This document shows, one piece after another, positions 38,201-45,833 of a DNA stretch of 64,000 nt. The notes under the pieces were generated by a model that saw nothing but the letters and a program-made list of their open reading frames with translations, did not search any database and was not told where the DNA came from. Numbering within the stretch: position 1 is the stretch's first letter; each line of letters begins with the position of its first letter. A program made the translations under genes and the position numbers. The DNA comes from Thermococcus barophilus MP (GTDB lineage: Archaea > Methanobacteriota_B > Thermococci > Thermococcales > Thermococcaceae), in NCBI RefSeq assembly GCF_000151105.2, contig NC_014804.1, positions 1,600,567 through 1,664,566 on the forward strand. The letters run 5' to 3'.

Positions 38201-38684
38201 GATGTGCCAAATAGCCCCAGATAGTGTGGACTTTGTAAACTCCAAAGTCAAGAGGCTTAATTGGATTCCCTATGTCCCCCATACCATAAATAACAGCAAT
38301 ATTGACTTTGCCCAATGATTTTATTCTCTGTGCAATATGCTCCAGTCTCTTTCTCTTCATAATGTCGTAATCTCTCAAGACCTCCTCATCAAGGAGAGCA
38401 TCGGGATGATTTAGAATGTGATACAGAGTTACCAATGTGTGTGTCTTGCCTCCACCAAAGAGCGAGTAAACCGTAAATACGTTAGTTCCTCTTCCCTCAA
38501 GTGTTGATAGAACTTTTTCAATCAAATCCAACATTGAATCGCTGAAATATGTTCTTCTAAAGAACTCCTTTGCATCAGAATAAATTTTGTGTGCTCTTCC
38601 ACTCACCACATCGTTAAGCTCTGGAGCAGAAAATTCATCAAGTGTTTCATCCATAACATCATTCCATATCTTTTCCCTTAGCAT
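35295..38684 (-). CDS. DUF499 (COG1483) large AAA-type ATPase
   Basis: About 1129 residues. The start LREKIWNDVMDETLDEFSAPEL is typical of DUF499 proteins. P-loop SLFGGGKTHTLVTLYH has Lys80, and Walker B is LIMIDEVADYG near residue 192. The C-terminal third is beta-rich. ATG 38684 follows GGTGA by five bases; a TTG at 38744 gives 20 more residues but has no good site. DUF499 proteins recur with DUF1156 methylases and helicases in defence islands of bacteria and archaea, where a role in restriction or phage exclusion is predicted. Confidence 0.85.
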   Translation of the reverse strand: MLREKIWNDVMDETLDEFSAPELNDVVSGRAHKIYSDAKEFFRRTYFSDSMLDLIEKVLSTLEGRGTNVFTVYSLFGGGKTHTLVTLYHILNHPDALLDEEVLRDYDIMKRKRLEHIAQRIKSLGKVNIAVIYGMGDIGNPIKPLDFGVYKVHTIWGYLAHLLGRYADIKAYDESLTVPDINSLRELLKEGKTLIMIDEVADYGNNLRRSNREDAKNYANNIPIFLERLSKAIIGTDNVLIVTLPIEVERGVLRETEKAYDKDYLEALWKAVAKLSGELVAPLRTERGSNDLIEVLKRRIFEKIDPNNKIKIIERYMVDMANEEIFGDTRDFLRELEVTYPFHPDYFTIMRTILERVPGLQKTRDLIKLTRKVVRRIHREEKEYSLVMPHHIDVFDNDLRGLLFQENYANYAGVVDVDLNPKVLKKYSQPELVKIIYEYIFLSTYPYDSPTPLTGFPDKFKISRGIYEVEIFEAMEWDSTKIHDAIEEIISRNYFIHLNYDDRHNVFWVWRIANVNQMVLAKKDELLRNKKGELIEKATAEIKKAIEGKPGKGKKSKGEQIKITLFEWKDVIFDPQIGDIVDDDKYKLLALYYEYVDEELLEDLILKHKGGTRKFRNTIVVTYPTPQGFNSILEAFAKVEACKEVKKEVDKIYSDYGKNVVKIQQSMIEHIENAAKDDLFTTIVQSFRKVAFPVNEGYRDSVKATEASTTSTSILETVYSVLISPEVEKVAEYLSFDELKAMLNIVGIDLSSRPYTFGEIRNYFRMNPALPMVEDERIKEALKEGLSRLEIGILTKSGKLVFKDVKEIAIVNGEIKKESTEQATIHQITLDDKILPKRIALEAQVSSLLQREETKTIERGKKKIRRKVEVFLEIDGQRIRLKDIVGDKDNISIKDEDINMLVEGNFVVVITEEELSDDFSDFEIEISPAYVSAHPEELIEVKVVIAPKDPNKSFEVKLKVDYGKLKETNGIVPFETVWHLKAPRESDEFRLYAESKDVEHVATLRVEVITPTIRTRKLTEEHIGGTLIKIENIRRLEHLKILQDAIGSEHILSGTAVIKANGSRVSMDLDRIPLDVATQVIEDSKEYLDGSDELNVDVTIQGEITITELLLKKLSVLNDKVTFVVELRR

Positions 38685-38736
38685 TTCACTCACCAGAGTA
38701 ACTTTGTTTCCAATCTTTTTATGTTCTTCGGATAGA

Positions 38737-39064
38737 CTACCCAAATATCTTCCTTTTGAGCTTCTTAGCTAAGTACAATATTCTAATTAACATGTGTATG
38801 CTCCACTCCCAGGATTCAAAGAGCCCTCTGAGGAAATAGAGTCCAATTATCCATCCCATTAGATATCCAGTTGACCAGTAGTTCATCTTTAGGAAAAGGG
38901 AGTAAAGAGAAACAATTGCAACAAGATAGGCTACTATGTACCCCATTTGTGAGGTTATTCCAAGCAATGGTGGGATAACTCTTGTTAATTAGGTAATATC
39001 CAACTGTTCCTGTACCTGCCACTGCTGCGGCTCTCCTAAAGCCATGTTTTATTCCACCCGCCAT
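38737..39064 (-). pseudogene. Small membrane protein, probably frameshifted
   Basis: Two overlapping minus frames share the segment. The first (39064 down) reads MAGGIKHGFRRAAAVAGTGT and then GYYLINKSYPTIAW, then turns into unlikely Cys-rich sequence. The second, from about 38985 to the stop at 38737, reads VIPPLLGITSQMGYIVAYLV and on as two membrane helices and a basic tail. Joining the frames near 38980 gives one plausible membrane protein of about 105 residues. Alternatively the second frame is a separate 76-residue protein starting at a TTG (38967). No family is known. Confidence 0.35.
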
Positions 39065-39077
39065 GCAACCACCATTA

Positions 39078-39920
39078 TCAAGACTTTATTATTGTTTCAA
39101 GCTCTCTTAGCTTTCTCTCAAAGAGCTTTTCCTCAAAGACTCTAAAGCCAACGTAGTCAGCCAGCATTACCCTAATGTCCTCTTTGTACTGACTTTCCTT
39201 TAGAACTTCATAAATTGAAGTTGGCTTGTAACTCTTAGCCTTGTAGAGCTCTCTTAGAATGTCCTTCCTGAGATAAAAGTCTTTTTCACGCCACGCATTT
39301 CTTTTCTTGTAAAAGCCCATTACGAGAGAGTAAACGTCAATTATGTCCTTCCAGTGCTTGTCCCTCTTATCATCTGGATAATCTCCAAGGTTAGTGTAAA
39401 TATCGAACTTTAAAGCCAAGACTGCCTCAGGAAAAGCCACATCAATTTCTCCTCCAGCAATTAAATTTTTGTTAAAGTCTCGAACTTCAAAGTTAACCCT
39501 CGAATAATACCGGTTTCTGAAAATTGATGAAGCAAATGGAGTGTCAAAGCTCAATTGTGAGGGCTTTTCGTCAAAAAGAAAGTCAACCTTCACCTCCTCC
39601 CTGACGATTAATCTTTTGAGAGGTTTCGCAAATCTGAAGCCAGCACTTTGAAAGCCAAGGTTCTTCATAACCTCCCTTATCTCCTCAAAACTTTCAGCCT
39701 TTGCGAGGAAGTCAATATCAATTGAAGGGACGCCGTTGTAATCCAAAACGTTATCCACCCAGTAATACACACTCCAGCCGCCAACAAGGACAACCTTTCC
39801 CCTCAACTCATCGGCAATCTTAAACATTGCACTTATTGACTCTCTAATAGCATCATTGTTGTAGCTCCTCAAATCATAAACCTCAAGGAATATGTCATCA
39901 GAAAGCTCAAGCCTTTTCAT
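39078..39920 (-). CDS. AbiEii-like nucleotidyltransferase toxin
   Basis: About 280 residues with the nucleotidyltransferase signature VVLVGGWSVYYW followed by the acidic pair in SIDIDFLAKA (DxD, near residue 75), and VKVDFLF as third acidic strand. The ALKFDIYTNLG and DKHWKDIIDVYSL segments are typical of AbiEii/DUF1814-type enzymes that modify tRNA or other targets. ATG 39920 follows AGGTGAG. It overlaps the winged-helix gene, giving the antitoxin-then-toxin order of AbiE. It lies within the DUF1156-DUF499 operon. Confidence 0.72.
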   Translation of the reverse strand: MKRLELSDDIFLEVYDLRSYNNDAIRESISAMFKIADELRGKVVLVGGWSVYYWVDNVLDYNGVPSIDIDFLAKAESFEEIREVMKNLGFQSAGFRFAKPLKRLIVREEVKVDFLFDEKPSQLSFDTPFASSIFRNRYYSRVNFEVRDFNKNLIAGGEIDVAFPEAVLALKFDIYTNLGDYPDDKRDKHWKDIIDVYSLVMGFYKKRNAWREKDFYLRKDILRELYKAKSYKPTSIYEVLKESQYKEDIRVMLADYVGFRVFEEKLFERKLRELETIIKS

Positions 39921-40509
39921 TCTTCTCACCTTCAATTATTGAAACAACTGTCTCAAAAACATCATCAAAGAGCCTCGTGTACATTCCCTGAACGAGCATA
40001 TCAGCCAGAATCATTCCCCAGCTTGGAATGTAATAACCGTTGAGTTCCTTCCTAATCTTGAAGTAAAACTCATCGTAAATGTAGACCTTGAAGGGATAGC
40101 CTTCGGGATCTTTAAACTTCATGAGATCTTTGAAAGTTTTTTCACTTGCGTAGAGGATTCCGCCTGCAGGGCTGATTATCTTGCCAAGCAGCCAGAGAGC
40201 GGAATTCCCAGAAAATAGGACCAAATTCCTCATGTCATAATCTGGAACGAGCTTGATAGTTATTGGACTTAGAGAGTTCAGTATTACCTCCTTATCCCTA
40301 GCCCACTTGAATATTAGCCCTTTTCTGTCTAAAATTATTATTCTTCCATCTGATGCTGTTGTGAGGTAGCCTTCTCTTTTTAGGGCTCTTATTGTTTGGT
40401 AAGTGTAAATGTAGTTCAGCTCAGCTAATCTCGCAACTTCTGGAATCCGAATTCCTGTGTAGTCAAATACCACGCTGTAAATTTTCTCCCTTGATACCGG
40501 TGGTTTCAT
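39907..40509 (-). CDS. AbiEi-like winged-helix antitoxin/repressor
   Basis: A 200-residue protein. The first 60 residues form a winged helix (IRIPEVARLAELNYIYTYQTIRALKREGYLTT), and the rest is an alpha/beta domain like AbiEi-type regulators. It overlaps the nucleotidyltransferase by 14 bases. There is no ribosome binding site; a TATA-like TTTAAAAAG (40539-40547, minus strand) about 30 bases upstream suggests a leaderless transcript. A perfect 15-bp inverted repeat flanks that TATA box, fitting autorepression. Confidence 0.65.
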   Translation of the reverse strand: MKPPVSREKIYSVVFDYTGIRIPEVARLAELNYIYTYQTIRALKREGYLTTASDGRIIILDRKGLIFKWARDKEVILNSLSPITIKLVPDYDMRNLVLFSGNSALWLLGKIISPAGGILYASEKTFKDLMKFKDPEGYPFKVYIYDEFYFKIRKELNGYYIPSWGMILADMLVQGMYTRLFDDVFETVVSIIEGEKNEKA

Positions 40510-40518
40510 GATGCATCA

Positions 40519-40569
40519 CATTAGTAATATTAGCAAATCCTTTTTAAACATTTACTAATATTACTAATG
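40519..40569. promoter_or_regulatory. Inverted-repeat operator around the promoter of the AbiE-like pair
   Basis: Arms CATTAGTAATATTAG at 40519-40533 and its exact reverse complement at 40555-40569 are separated by 21 bases that contain the TATA-like stretch. Each arm has an internal ATTAG repeat. The right arm runs into the end of the 40564-40929 gene. Confidence 0.65.
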
Positions 40570-40929
40570 CAGTAGTTTTGGTAAGACTTGAATAAGAAGA
40601 CTGCCAAGCGAAATTCCTACTGCAATCTTTGAGTATCTCAGGGCTTTTTTATTAATGAAATCCTGGTAATAGAAGTTTAATCCCTTTTCTGTGATCCTAA
40701 TCTCATAATCCATACTGGGATTCTTTAGCTCGTCTCTGGAAGTTCGTCCTATTCCAACAATAAGTGGGTAGTCAGTTGCAAGTAGTTCATTATTGAGCAT
40801 CTCTTCTAATAATTGGACATCAATCTCGGATCCAAACCTTTTGTGAAACTCAGATATCTTCTTTGGATACTCAATAAAAAATTCTAAAATTTCTAATCTG
40901 CGTTTAATTGGATCATTTTCCAGTACCAT
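40564..40929 (-). CDS. Small winged-helix-like protein with C-terminal membrane anchor
   Basis: A 121-residue protein. Residues 1-85 look like a winged-helix domain (RRLEILEFFIEYPKKISEFHKRFG and IRITEKGLNFYY), and residues 98-118 are hydrophobic (IAVGISLGSLLIQVL). GGGGATC precedes the ATG. It sits between the methylase and the AbiE-like pair, same strand. Possibly a membrane-tethered regulator; the function is unknown. Confidence 0.5.
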   Translation of the reverse strand: MVLENDPIKRRLEILEFFIEYPKKISEFHKRFGSEIDVQLLEEMLNNELLATDYPLIVGIGRTSRDELKNPSMDYEIRITEKGLNFYYQDFINKKALRYSKIAVGISLGSLLIQVLPKLLH

Positions 40930-40983
40930 TTTGATCCCCAGACAAATTTTAAGGTAATGGAAAATTCAAATAAAACGAAAAAA

Positions 40984-43900
40984 TCAGCTCCCAATAATCT
41001 CCATCAATGTCTTCTGAGGCTTCTTTATGAGTTCGAGCTTCTCTGCAATGTTCTCAGCAAGCTTGAACTCCACATCGTCCCATCTTAGGTTCTTTGCCAT
41101 GCTTGTGAATATCAAAGCCAAGTTTGTAGCTTCTTCAACAAGGCTTTGGTACTTCTGCTTGAGTTCGTCGTATCTTCTCCTGAACTCGCTCTTTGGATGC
41201 CTCTTTGCATAATACTCGAGGAGATGCAAAGCATCAATGGCGTTCTTTGGCTTTGGATTTGCAATGTCAATACCCCTGCTCTTTAAGAAAGCCTCAAGCT
41301 TAGTTAGGTTGTCGCTCTGCGGTGAGTTGAGCTGGTAATACTTTGAGCTTCCCTCTTTCTTCTCCAAGAGTATCTTGCTGCTGATCAGCTCCCTTGAGTT
41401 TGTTTCTGTTGCTATCGAGAGCAGGACAACATCATTTGATGAAACCTTTGCCTTTCCAAAGAGAAGCTTGGCTAAGAGGTAGAAGAGAGCCTCCTTTGAT
41501 GAGACTCTGCCGTGAACTTCCTGAGCCAAGGCTTTTGCAATGGCTTGGGCTGATGCTGGATAAACGTATTTTTCAAGAATTTCAAGCACGGGGAGTTTGG
41601 TTCCATACCTCTGGACTTCCTCATACTCGGTGATCACGCTCAAGGCTGAGGCTATTACTCCATAAAGCAGATCCAGACCAGTGTAGCCATGGGCTAAAAG
41701 CTGTCTGGCTTTTTCTTCAGCAACAAGCTGTATCTTTTCCGTGAAGCGGACTTTTTTGACTTCGCCTGTGTATGGATCTTTGTATTCAACAAAATCTCTG
41801 ACATCAACGACTTTTTTGCCATCTCTCTTGACCTTACGCCAGACTGCTATGATTGAAGTATCAAGGGAAAGCTTTCCTCTCGACATTATGCTCGTTGCCG
41901 ATTCTGTGCTCAGTGGAATTGCGGTGGTGATTTGTAACTTTGCACCTTGCCAGCCTGCTTCAATTAGAGTAGCCCAAGCATCAAGGGATGTGTGGGCATA
42001 GTAGGTTGCCAGGATTCCGTCATCTTTAAGGTTGGTCTTCATTGCTATGAACGCCTGAGTGAAGAGATTTTTGAAATGTTCCTTGGCGAGCTTTTCTTTT
42101 TCTCTCTCAGTAAAGAATCTTGCAGAGAACTCTGAGACCTCTTTGCTCGCAAACTCCTTCCACTGGACTTCCCTCTCCCTGTACTTCTTTCCGATCTTCT
42201 TGAAGAAAGCTTCGCTGTGAAATCTGGGGACAAGCTTGTTTCCTTCAACGTCACTCAAGGCCCTCTTGAGCCAAACATAGTAGAAGTCGCTAAGCTCCGC
42301 ATAGGGGACGTCAATTGAGTAAGGCGGGTCGGTCACGATGACGTCGAACTTTTCAGGCAAGTTCAAAGAGGTCGCGTCGCCCTGGATTACCTTGACGGTG
42401 TTTGAGGAAAGCCCGGTGAGGGTCCTCTGGCCGGAGGAGAGGGCGGAGGTAAGATACCCTATGGCATTCTTTAAGTTAGGGAGGTTTCCAGAATATGTAA
42501 GAGGTAAATCTTTTACTGCGGGAATTTCACACCAGTTCCATTGCATTGCAATGCCCCTTGAGCTTAATGTGTGAGCAACTTTATTATCACTCCAAGAGCC
42601 AGCATTCCATAGTGTGTTTATTGAATTGTAATCTGCATATCTTCCTAAAGCAATTGCCAAATACGTCGCCACAGCCTCCGCATATTCAAAGGCCTTCTCT
42701 TCCCCCCAGCCCTCCTTGAGCTTCTCCTCCTCGACTTTCCTGCCAACCTCGCGGATTAGTCTTAGGATCTTAATCAGCGTGAGGAGCTGGCGGGGGTTGA
42801 ACAGCTTGTACCACTGGTCAAAGCCCCACCCAATTATCTGCAACGCACCGAAGAGTAAGCTACCATAGGGCGGAACGGGTTCCCTTGGAATATCCGGGTT
42901 TCCCTTCTCCAACAGCTCTTTAACTTTCTCCTTAGCTTTCTCCAACTTTGCGTTGTCTTCTTTGGTTGCTGGTTCAAAGACCAAGTCTTTGTCTTCAATC
43001 TTTACTTTAACAAGCAACCTCTGCCTTGCATAGCTTTCGTCACCCTGATGATACTTTTTGAGGGCAAACTTGATGTAAAATTCTCCTTCTCCCTTCTTTC
43101 CAGTGTAGTGGTTGCCACTCTCATCAACGAATCTCATGACGTTCCCACAGTTTAAGCAGAACGCCTGCTGTCTCCTTGACTCAATGTTGCTCTTTGGAAC
43201 ATCAAAAACAACGATCTCTTTTCCATCAATCTTTCTAATCTTTGCGTCAACTTCCCCTTTCTCGATCTTAGGCTTAAGCTCCTTGACTATTTCCTCATCT
43301 TCAAAGACTATCTCTCCTTTTCTCGTATCAACTCTGGCGTTTGAAACATCACCCACTATTCGGTTTAAATCAACGACTTCAATCTCAATGCCATTCTTGG
43401 CTCTCTTGGGCTTCATGTAAGCTAAACGCTGATACTTGCCTTTGCTGTCCTTAACCCTTGCAAGCCACCAATTGCCCACTATCGGCGTCCACTTTCCACA
43501 GTGGGGGCATTTAACTTCCCACGTGCCAATGTAAACGGCGACATCATCGTCATAAAGCTCTCTGAGCTCTGGGTCGTTTTTGAGCTGCCCAGTAATCCAG
43601 TTGCCCCATTTTGCAACATCATAAACCAAAGCGGGAACTTCAACATTTGCAACTATCTTTTTCTTTGCCTCTCGTGCGTAGCTGTTTAACCCTAAAGCTT
43701 CAAGCTCTTTAACTGGAACTTTCACCTTCAGCCTTCCAAACTTCTTTGGGTATTCAAGAACAGCCTTGAGGAAGACGTAAGCGGTTGGTAATAGCTCAAC
43801 AGCGGTAACATCCAAACCCAAGCGGAGTCCTTCAAGCGGAATGCTTCCAAAACCCGCGAAGGGATCAAGAAGCTTTTTTCCTTCAAAATATTGCTTGTAT

Positions 43901-44157
43901 TTATCTGGGATTTGAGGATTAAAGCGATGAGGACTTGTCTTCTCATTGAGCCTTATTATTTTCTTAAACTCATTGGTATCGAAGTCCTTTGGAAGCAATG
44001 CTCCTGCTATTACAGCTCTTGCTCCAATTAACGGCTTCCTTGTCCACCAGAAGACCATCTCCCAATAAGGTGGTCTCGCCGGTCCCTTTTCTTTAGCACT
44101 TTTTTCATTAATTTCCCTTATGGGAAAGTTTGGGCTTTCAAGAAAAGTTCTTTCCAT
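40984..44157 (-). CDS. DUF1156 (COG1743) adenine-specific DNA methylase with zinc ribbon
   Basis: A 1057-residue methylase. The DUF1156 N-terminus is intact (REINEKSAKEKGPARPP then YWEMVFWWTRKPL). SAM motif I is LLDPFAGFGSIPLEGL (Asp98) and the catalytic motif IV is TDPPY (Asp610-Tyr613), typical of N6-adenine methylation. Two CxxC pairs, C217/C220 and C334/C337, form the zinc ribbon. GGTGA precedes the ATG. It heads the leftward operon that ends with DUF499 and the SNF2 helicase. Expected to mark self DNA; the recognition sequence is unknown. No adjacent type II endonuclease is seen, so the ATPase/helicase pair is the likely effector. Confidence 0.88.
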   Translation of the reverse strand: MERTFLESPNFPIREINEKSAKEKGPARPPYWEMVFWWTRKPLIGARAVIAGALLPKDFDTNEFKKIIRLNEKTSPHRFNPQIPDKYKQYFEGKKLLDPFAGFGSIPLEGLRLGLDVTAVELLPTAYVFLKAVLEYPKKFGRLKVKVPVKELEALGLNSYAREAKKKIVANVEVPALVYDVAKWGNWITGQLKNDPELRELYDDDVAVYIGTWEVKCPHCGKWTPIVGNWWLARVKDSKGKYQRLAYMKPKRAKNGIEIEVVDLNRIVGDVSNARVDTRKGEIVFEDEEIVKELKPKIEKGEVDAKIRKIDGKEIVVFDVPKSNIESRRQQAFCLNCGNVMRFVDESGNHYTGKKGEGEFYIKFALKKYHQGDESYARQRLLVKVKIEDKDLVFEPATKEDNAKLEKAKEKVKELLEKGNPDIPREPVPPYGSLLFGALQIIGWGFDQWYKLFNPRQLLTLIKILRLIREVGRKVEEEKLKEGWGEEKAFEYAEAVATYLAIALGRYADYNSINTLWNAGSWSDNKVAHTLSSRGIAMQWNWCEIPAVKDLPLTYSGNLPNLKNAIGYLTSALSSGQRTLTGLSSNTVKVIQGDATSLNLPEKFDVIVTDPPYSIDVPYAELSDFYYVWLKRALSDVEGNKLVPRFHSEAFFKKIGKKYREREVQWKEFASKEVSEFSARFFTEREKEKLAKEHFKNLFTQAFIAMKTNLKDDGILATYYAHTSLDAWATLIEAGWQGAKLQITTAIPLSTESATSIMSRGKLSLDTSIIAVWRKVKRDGKKVVDVRDFVEYKDPYTGEVKKVRFTEKIQLVAEEKARQLLAHGYTGLDLLYGVIASALSVITEYEEVQRYGTKLPVLEILEKYVYPASAQAIAKALAQEVHGRVSSKEALFYLLAKLLFGKAKVSSNDVVLLSIATETNSRELISSKILLEKKEGSSKYYQLNSPQSDNLTKLEAFLKSRGIDIANPKPKNAIDALHLLEYYAKRHPKSEFRRRYDELKQKYQSLVEEATNLALIFTSMAKNLRWDDVEFKLAENIAEKLELIKKPQKTLMEIIGS

Positions 44158-44233
44158 GTTTTCACCACCAGAAATAACTTATTGTTAGAAGAGTTTTTAA
44201 CTTCTTTGATAGTCAAATGTTAAATGGAAGGCA

Positions 44234-44857
44234 ATGAACAGGACAAATAATAGGGAGCTGAATGTATTTAGCTTCTTTGTTGCAGTTGCTTCAATAATAG
44301 CTACTCTAGTTTATCAGCTGATTAATAAAGAAGAAAGGGAGTTGGCAAGAGAATATGCCCTAGTTGCAGTCTATGCTTTGTTTATGGCAATGTCTTTTGC
44401 ACTATCTTACTATTATGGAGATGATTCCTCTAAGGATAATAAGCTTGACTCTGACCTGAGAATTATCGCTGGAGCATTTCTTGATGGATTTTTGGTAACC
44501 TCACTTTTTGTTGTAGTTGTTGAGTTTCTACGGCAGTCATTTTCAAACACAGTGTTCACATGTGCATTGAGTTTTGTGATAGTGTTATGGTTTGGTTGTG
44601 TTCTCTTAAGCTTGTATGGTAAATTAGACAAAAGTACAATTAGTCATTACCTGTCTCGTGAATATCTTCTTAGAATTTGTTTTATCATCTTTGTAGCACT
44701 TGCTCTCATTTATTATTGCAATTATCCGCTAATAGGAACATTTCTGTTGGCGTTTTTTATGAAGCTAACTATTGATGGGTACTGGGAGTTCAAACAAACG
44801 GATATTAAGGATTCACGGGACAAACCAAACAAAGATGAGTTGGAATCACAAAAATGA
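44234..44857 (+). CDS. Membrane protein, five helices
   Basis: A 207-residue protein with hydrophobic helices around residues 9-27, 45-60, 78-100, 105-125 and 138-175, and a charged tail. It is divergent from the methylase and overlaps the next membrane-protein frame (ATGA). No family is recognised. A membrane pair beside a defence cassette could be an effector pore or simply an element surface protein; the sequence does not decide. Confidence 0.5.
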   Translation: MNRTNNRELNVFSFFVAVASIIATLVYQLINKEERELAREYALVAVYALFMAMSFALSYYYGDDSSKDNKLDSDLRIIAGAFLDGFLVTSLFVVVVEFLRQSFSNTVFTCALSFVIVLWFGCVLLSLYGKLDKSTISHYLSREYLLRICFIIFVALALIYYCNYPLIGTFLLAFFMKLTIDGYWEFKQTDIKDSRDKPNKDELESQK

Positions 44858-44919
44858 AGAATTCAAAAGGTTTTTATTTCCCCACGTTGTATTTGTTTTT
44901 AAAGGGGGTGTCCATAGGG

Positions 44920-45225
44920 ATGGACCCTGAGAAGTTGTTTGCTCTTTTTGTCTCTACCATGATAGCGTTAATTGTTGCAGTAACTATTCCGAGCCAAGAA
45001 AAAGTAGCTTATGATGCACTTACTCCAGCAATAAACGAGATTTATGAGCAAGCTCAAAGTCAGATTAATGATTCCCAACTTGAGAGCTCTATGGGATTGG
45101 CTAAGTTAAGCTGGAACTTGCTCGGCTTTGGAATATGGCTTTTAGAAGTTCTTGCACCATTTGCCATAATCCTCAGCTTCCTGGCAAAAGCCGGACTCTT
45201 TGATGGGTTTGACTTTAGCTTTTGA
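44920..45225 (+). CDS. Small membrane protein with two hydrophobic segments
   Basis: A 101-residue protein with hydrophobic segments at residues 4-22 (LFALFVSTMIALIVAVTI) and 65-92, and a hydrophilic loop with QAQSQINDSQ. ATG 44920 is chosen for the upstream GGGGGTG; an ATG at 44854 overlapping the previous stop would add 22 residues. Its end overlaps the convergent TBP-like gene by 11 bases. It has a holin-like or pilin-accessory appearance, but no function is assigned. Confidence 0.45.
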   Translation: MDPEKLFALFVSTMIALIVAVTIPSQEKVAYDALTPAINEIYEQAQSQINDSQLESSMGLAKLSWNLLGFGIWLLEVLAPFAIILSFLAKAGLFDGFDFSF

Positions 45226-45739
45226 GAAGCTTTTTTAATTTTTTAATTGCATTCTCAGCTTCTTCAAGACTTTTTGCACCAACAACTACAAAACGCCCAC
45301 TGTTGAAAAGCAGAACAGTCAAGCTTTTATTAAACTTGAGAATTAAACCAGGGAACTGTTCGGGATCATATTCAACGTTTGGCAGCTTAATGGCAAGTTC
45401 CTCTAAACTCAACTTTTCTTCGAGTTTGCCACTGATCACAAGATTTCGAATCTTTGGTTTTTCAGCGTTTGACACATCAATGAGCTTTGACAGATATCGT
45501 ATCATCTCATCAAAAGATGGCTCAATGTCTTCCAGCCTTTTAACACCGGGAATTATGTATTTTCCAGTTCTGTAAATTGTTACACTCAAGCCGTTACTTA
45601 GTCTTAAATAACCTCCATGATAATATTCTGGATCATAGGAGAAATTATCTAATTCTAACAATTTTTCGAGATTTATTTGACTTCCCAAGTGTCCTGAAAC
45701 TACTATGTTGACTATTTTGTACTCCATTGCTATCAACAT
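45215..45739 (-). CDS. Divergent TATA-binding protein (TBP) paralogue
   Basis: A 174-residue protein made of two TBP repeats. The second (residues about 92-174) is clear: VEYDPEQFPGLILKF then LTVLLFNSGRFVVVGAKSLEEAENAIKKL, closely like archaeal TBP. The first (6-88) has FSYDPEYYHGGYLRL, SVTIYRTGKYI and PGVKRLEDIE, so the EQFPG phenylalanine of that half is replaced (YYHG). Normal TBP is about 190 residues and needs paired phenylalanines to kink TATA DNA. A TATA-like TAATTAAAAG lies about 25 bases upstream, suggesting a leaderless transcript. The host's own TBP must be encoded elsewhere. Confidence 0.85.
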   Translation of the reverse strand: MLIAMEYKIVNIVVSGHLGSQINLEKLLELDNFSYDPEYYHGGYLRLSNGLSVTIYRTGKYIIPGVKRLEDIEPSFDEMIRYLSKLIDVSNAEKPKIRNLVISGKLEEKLSLEELAIKLPNVEYDPEQFPGLILKFNKSLTVLLFNSGRFVVVGAKSLEEAENAIKKLKKLLKS

Positions 45740-45833
45740 GAACTAATGGATAATGGCTTTTAATTATTGTGGGGAAATACTGAGGAAATTATTATGAAGA
45801 TTAAAAACGAATCTCTAAATTGGTGATTGAACG

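Noticed and set aside
32001-44157. DISARM or BREX system
   Set aside because: No DrmA/DrmB/DrmC-type genes and no PglZ phosphatase are seen; the DUF1156 and DUF499 set is a different cassette.
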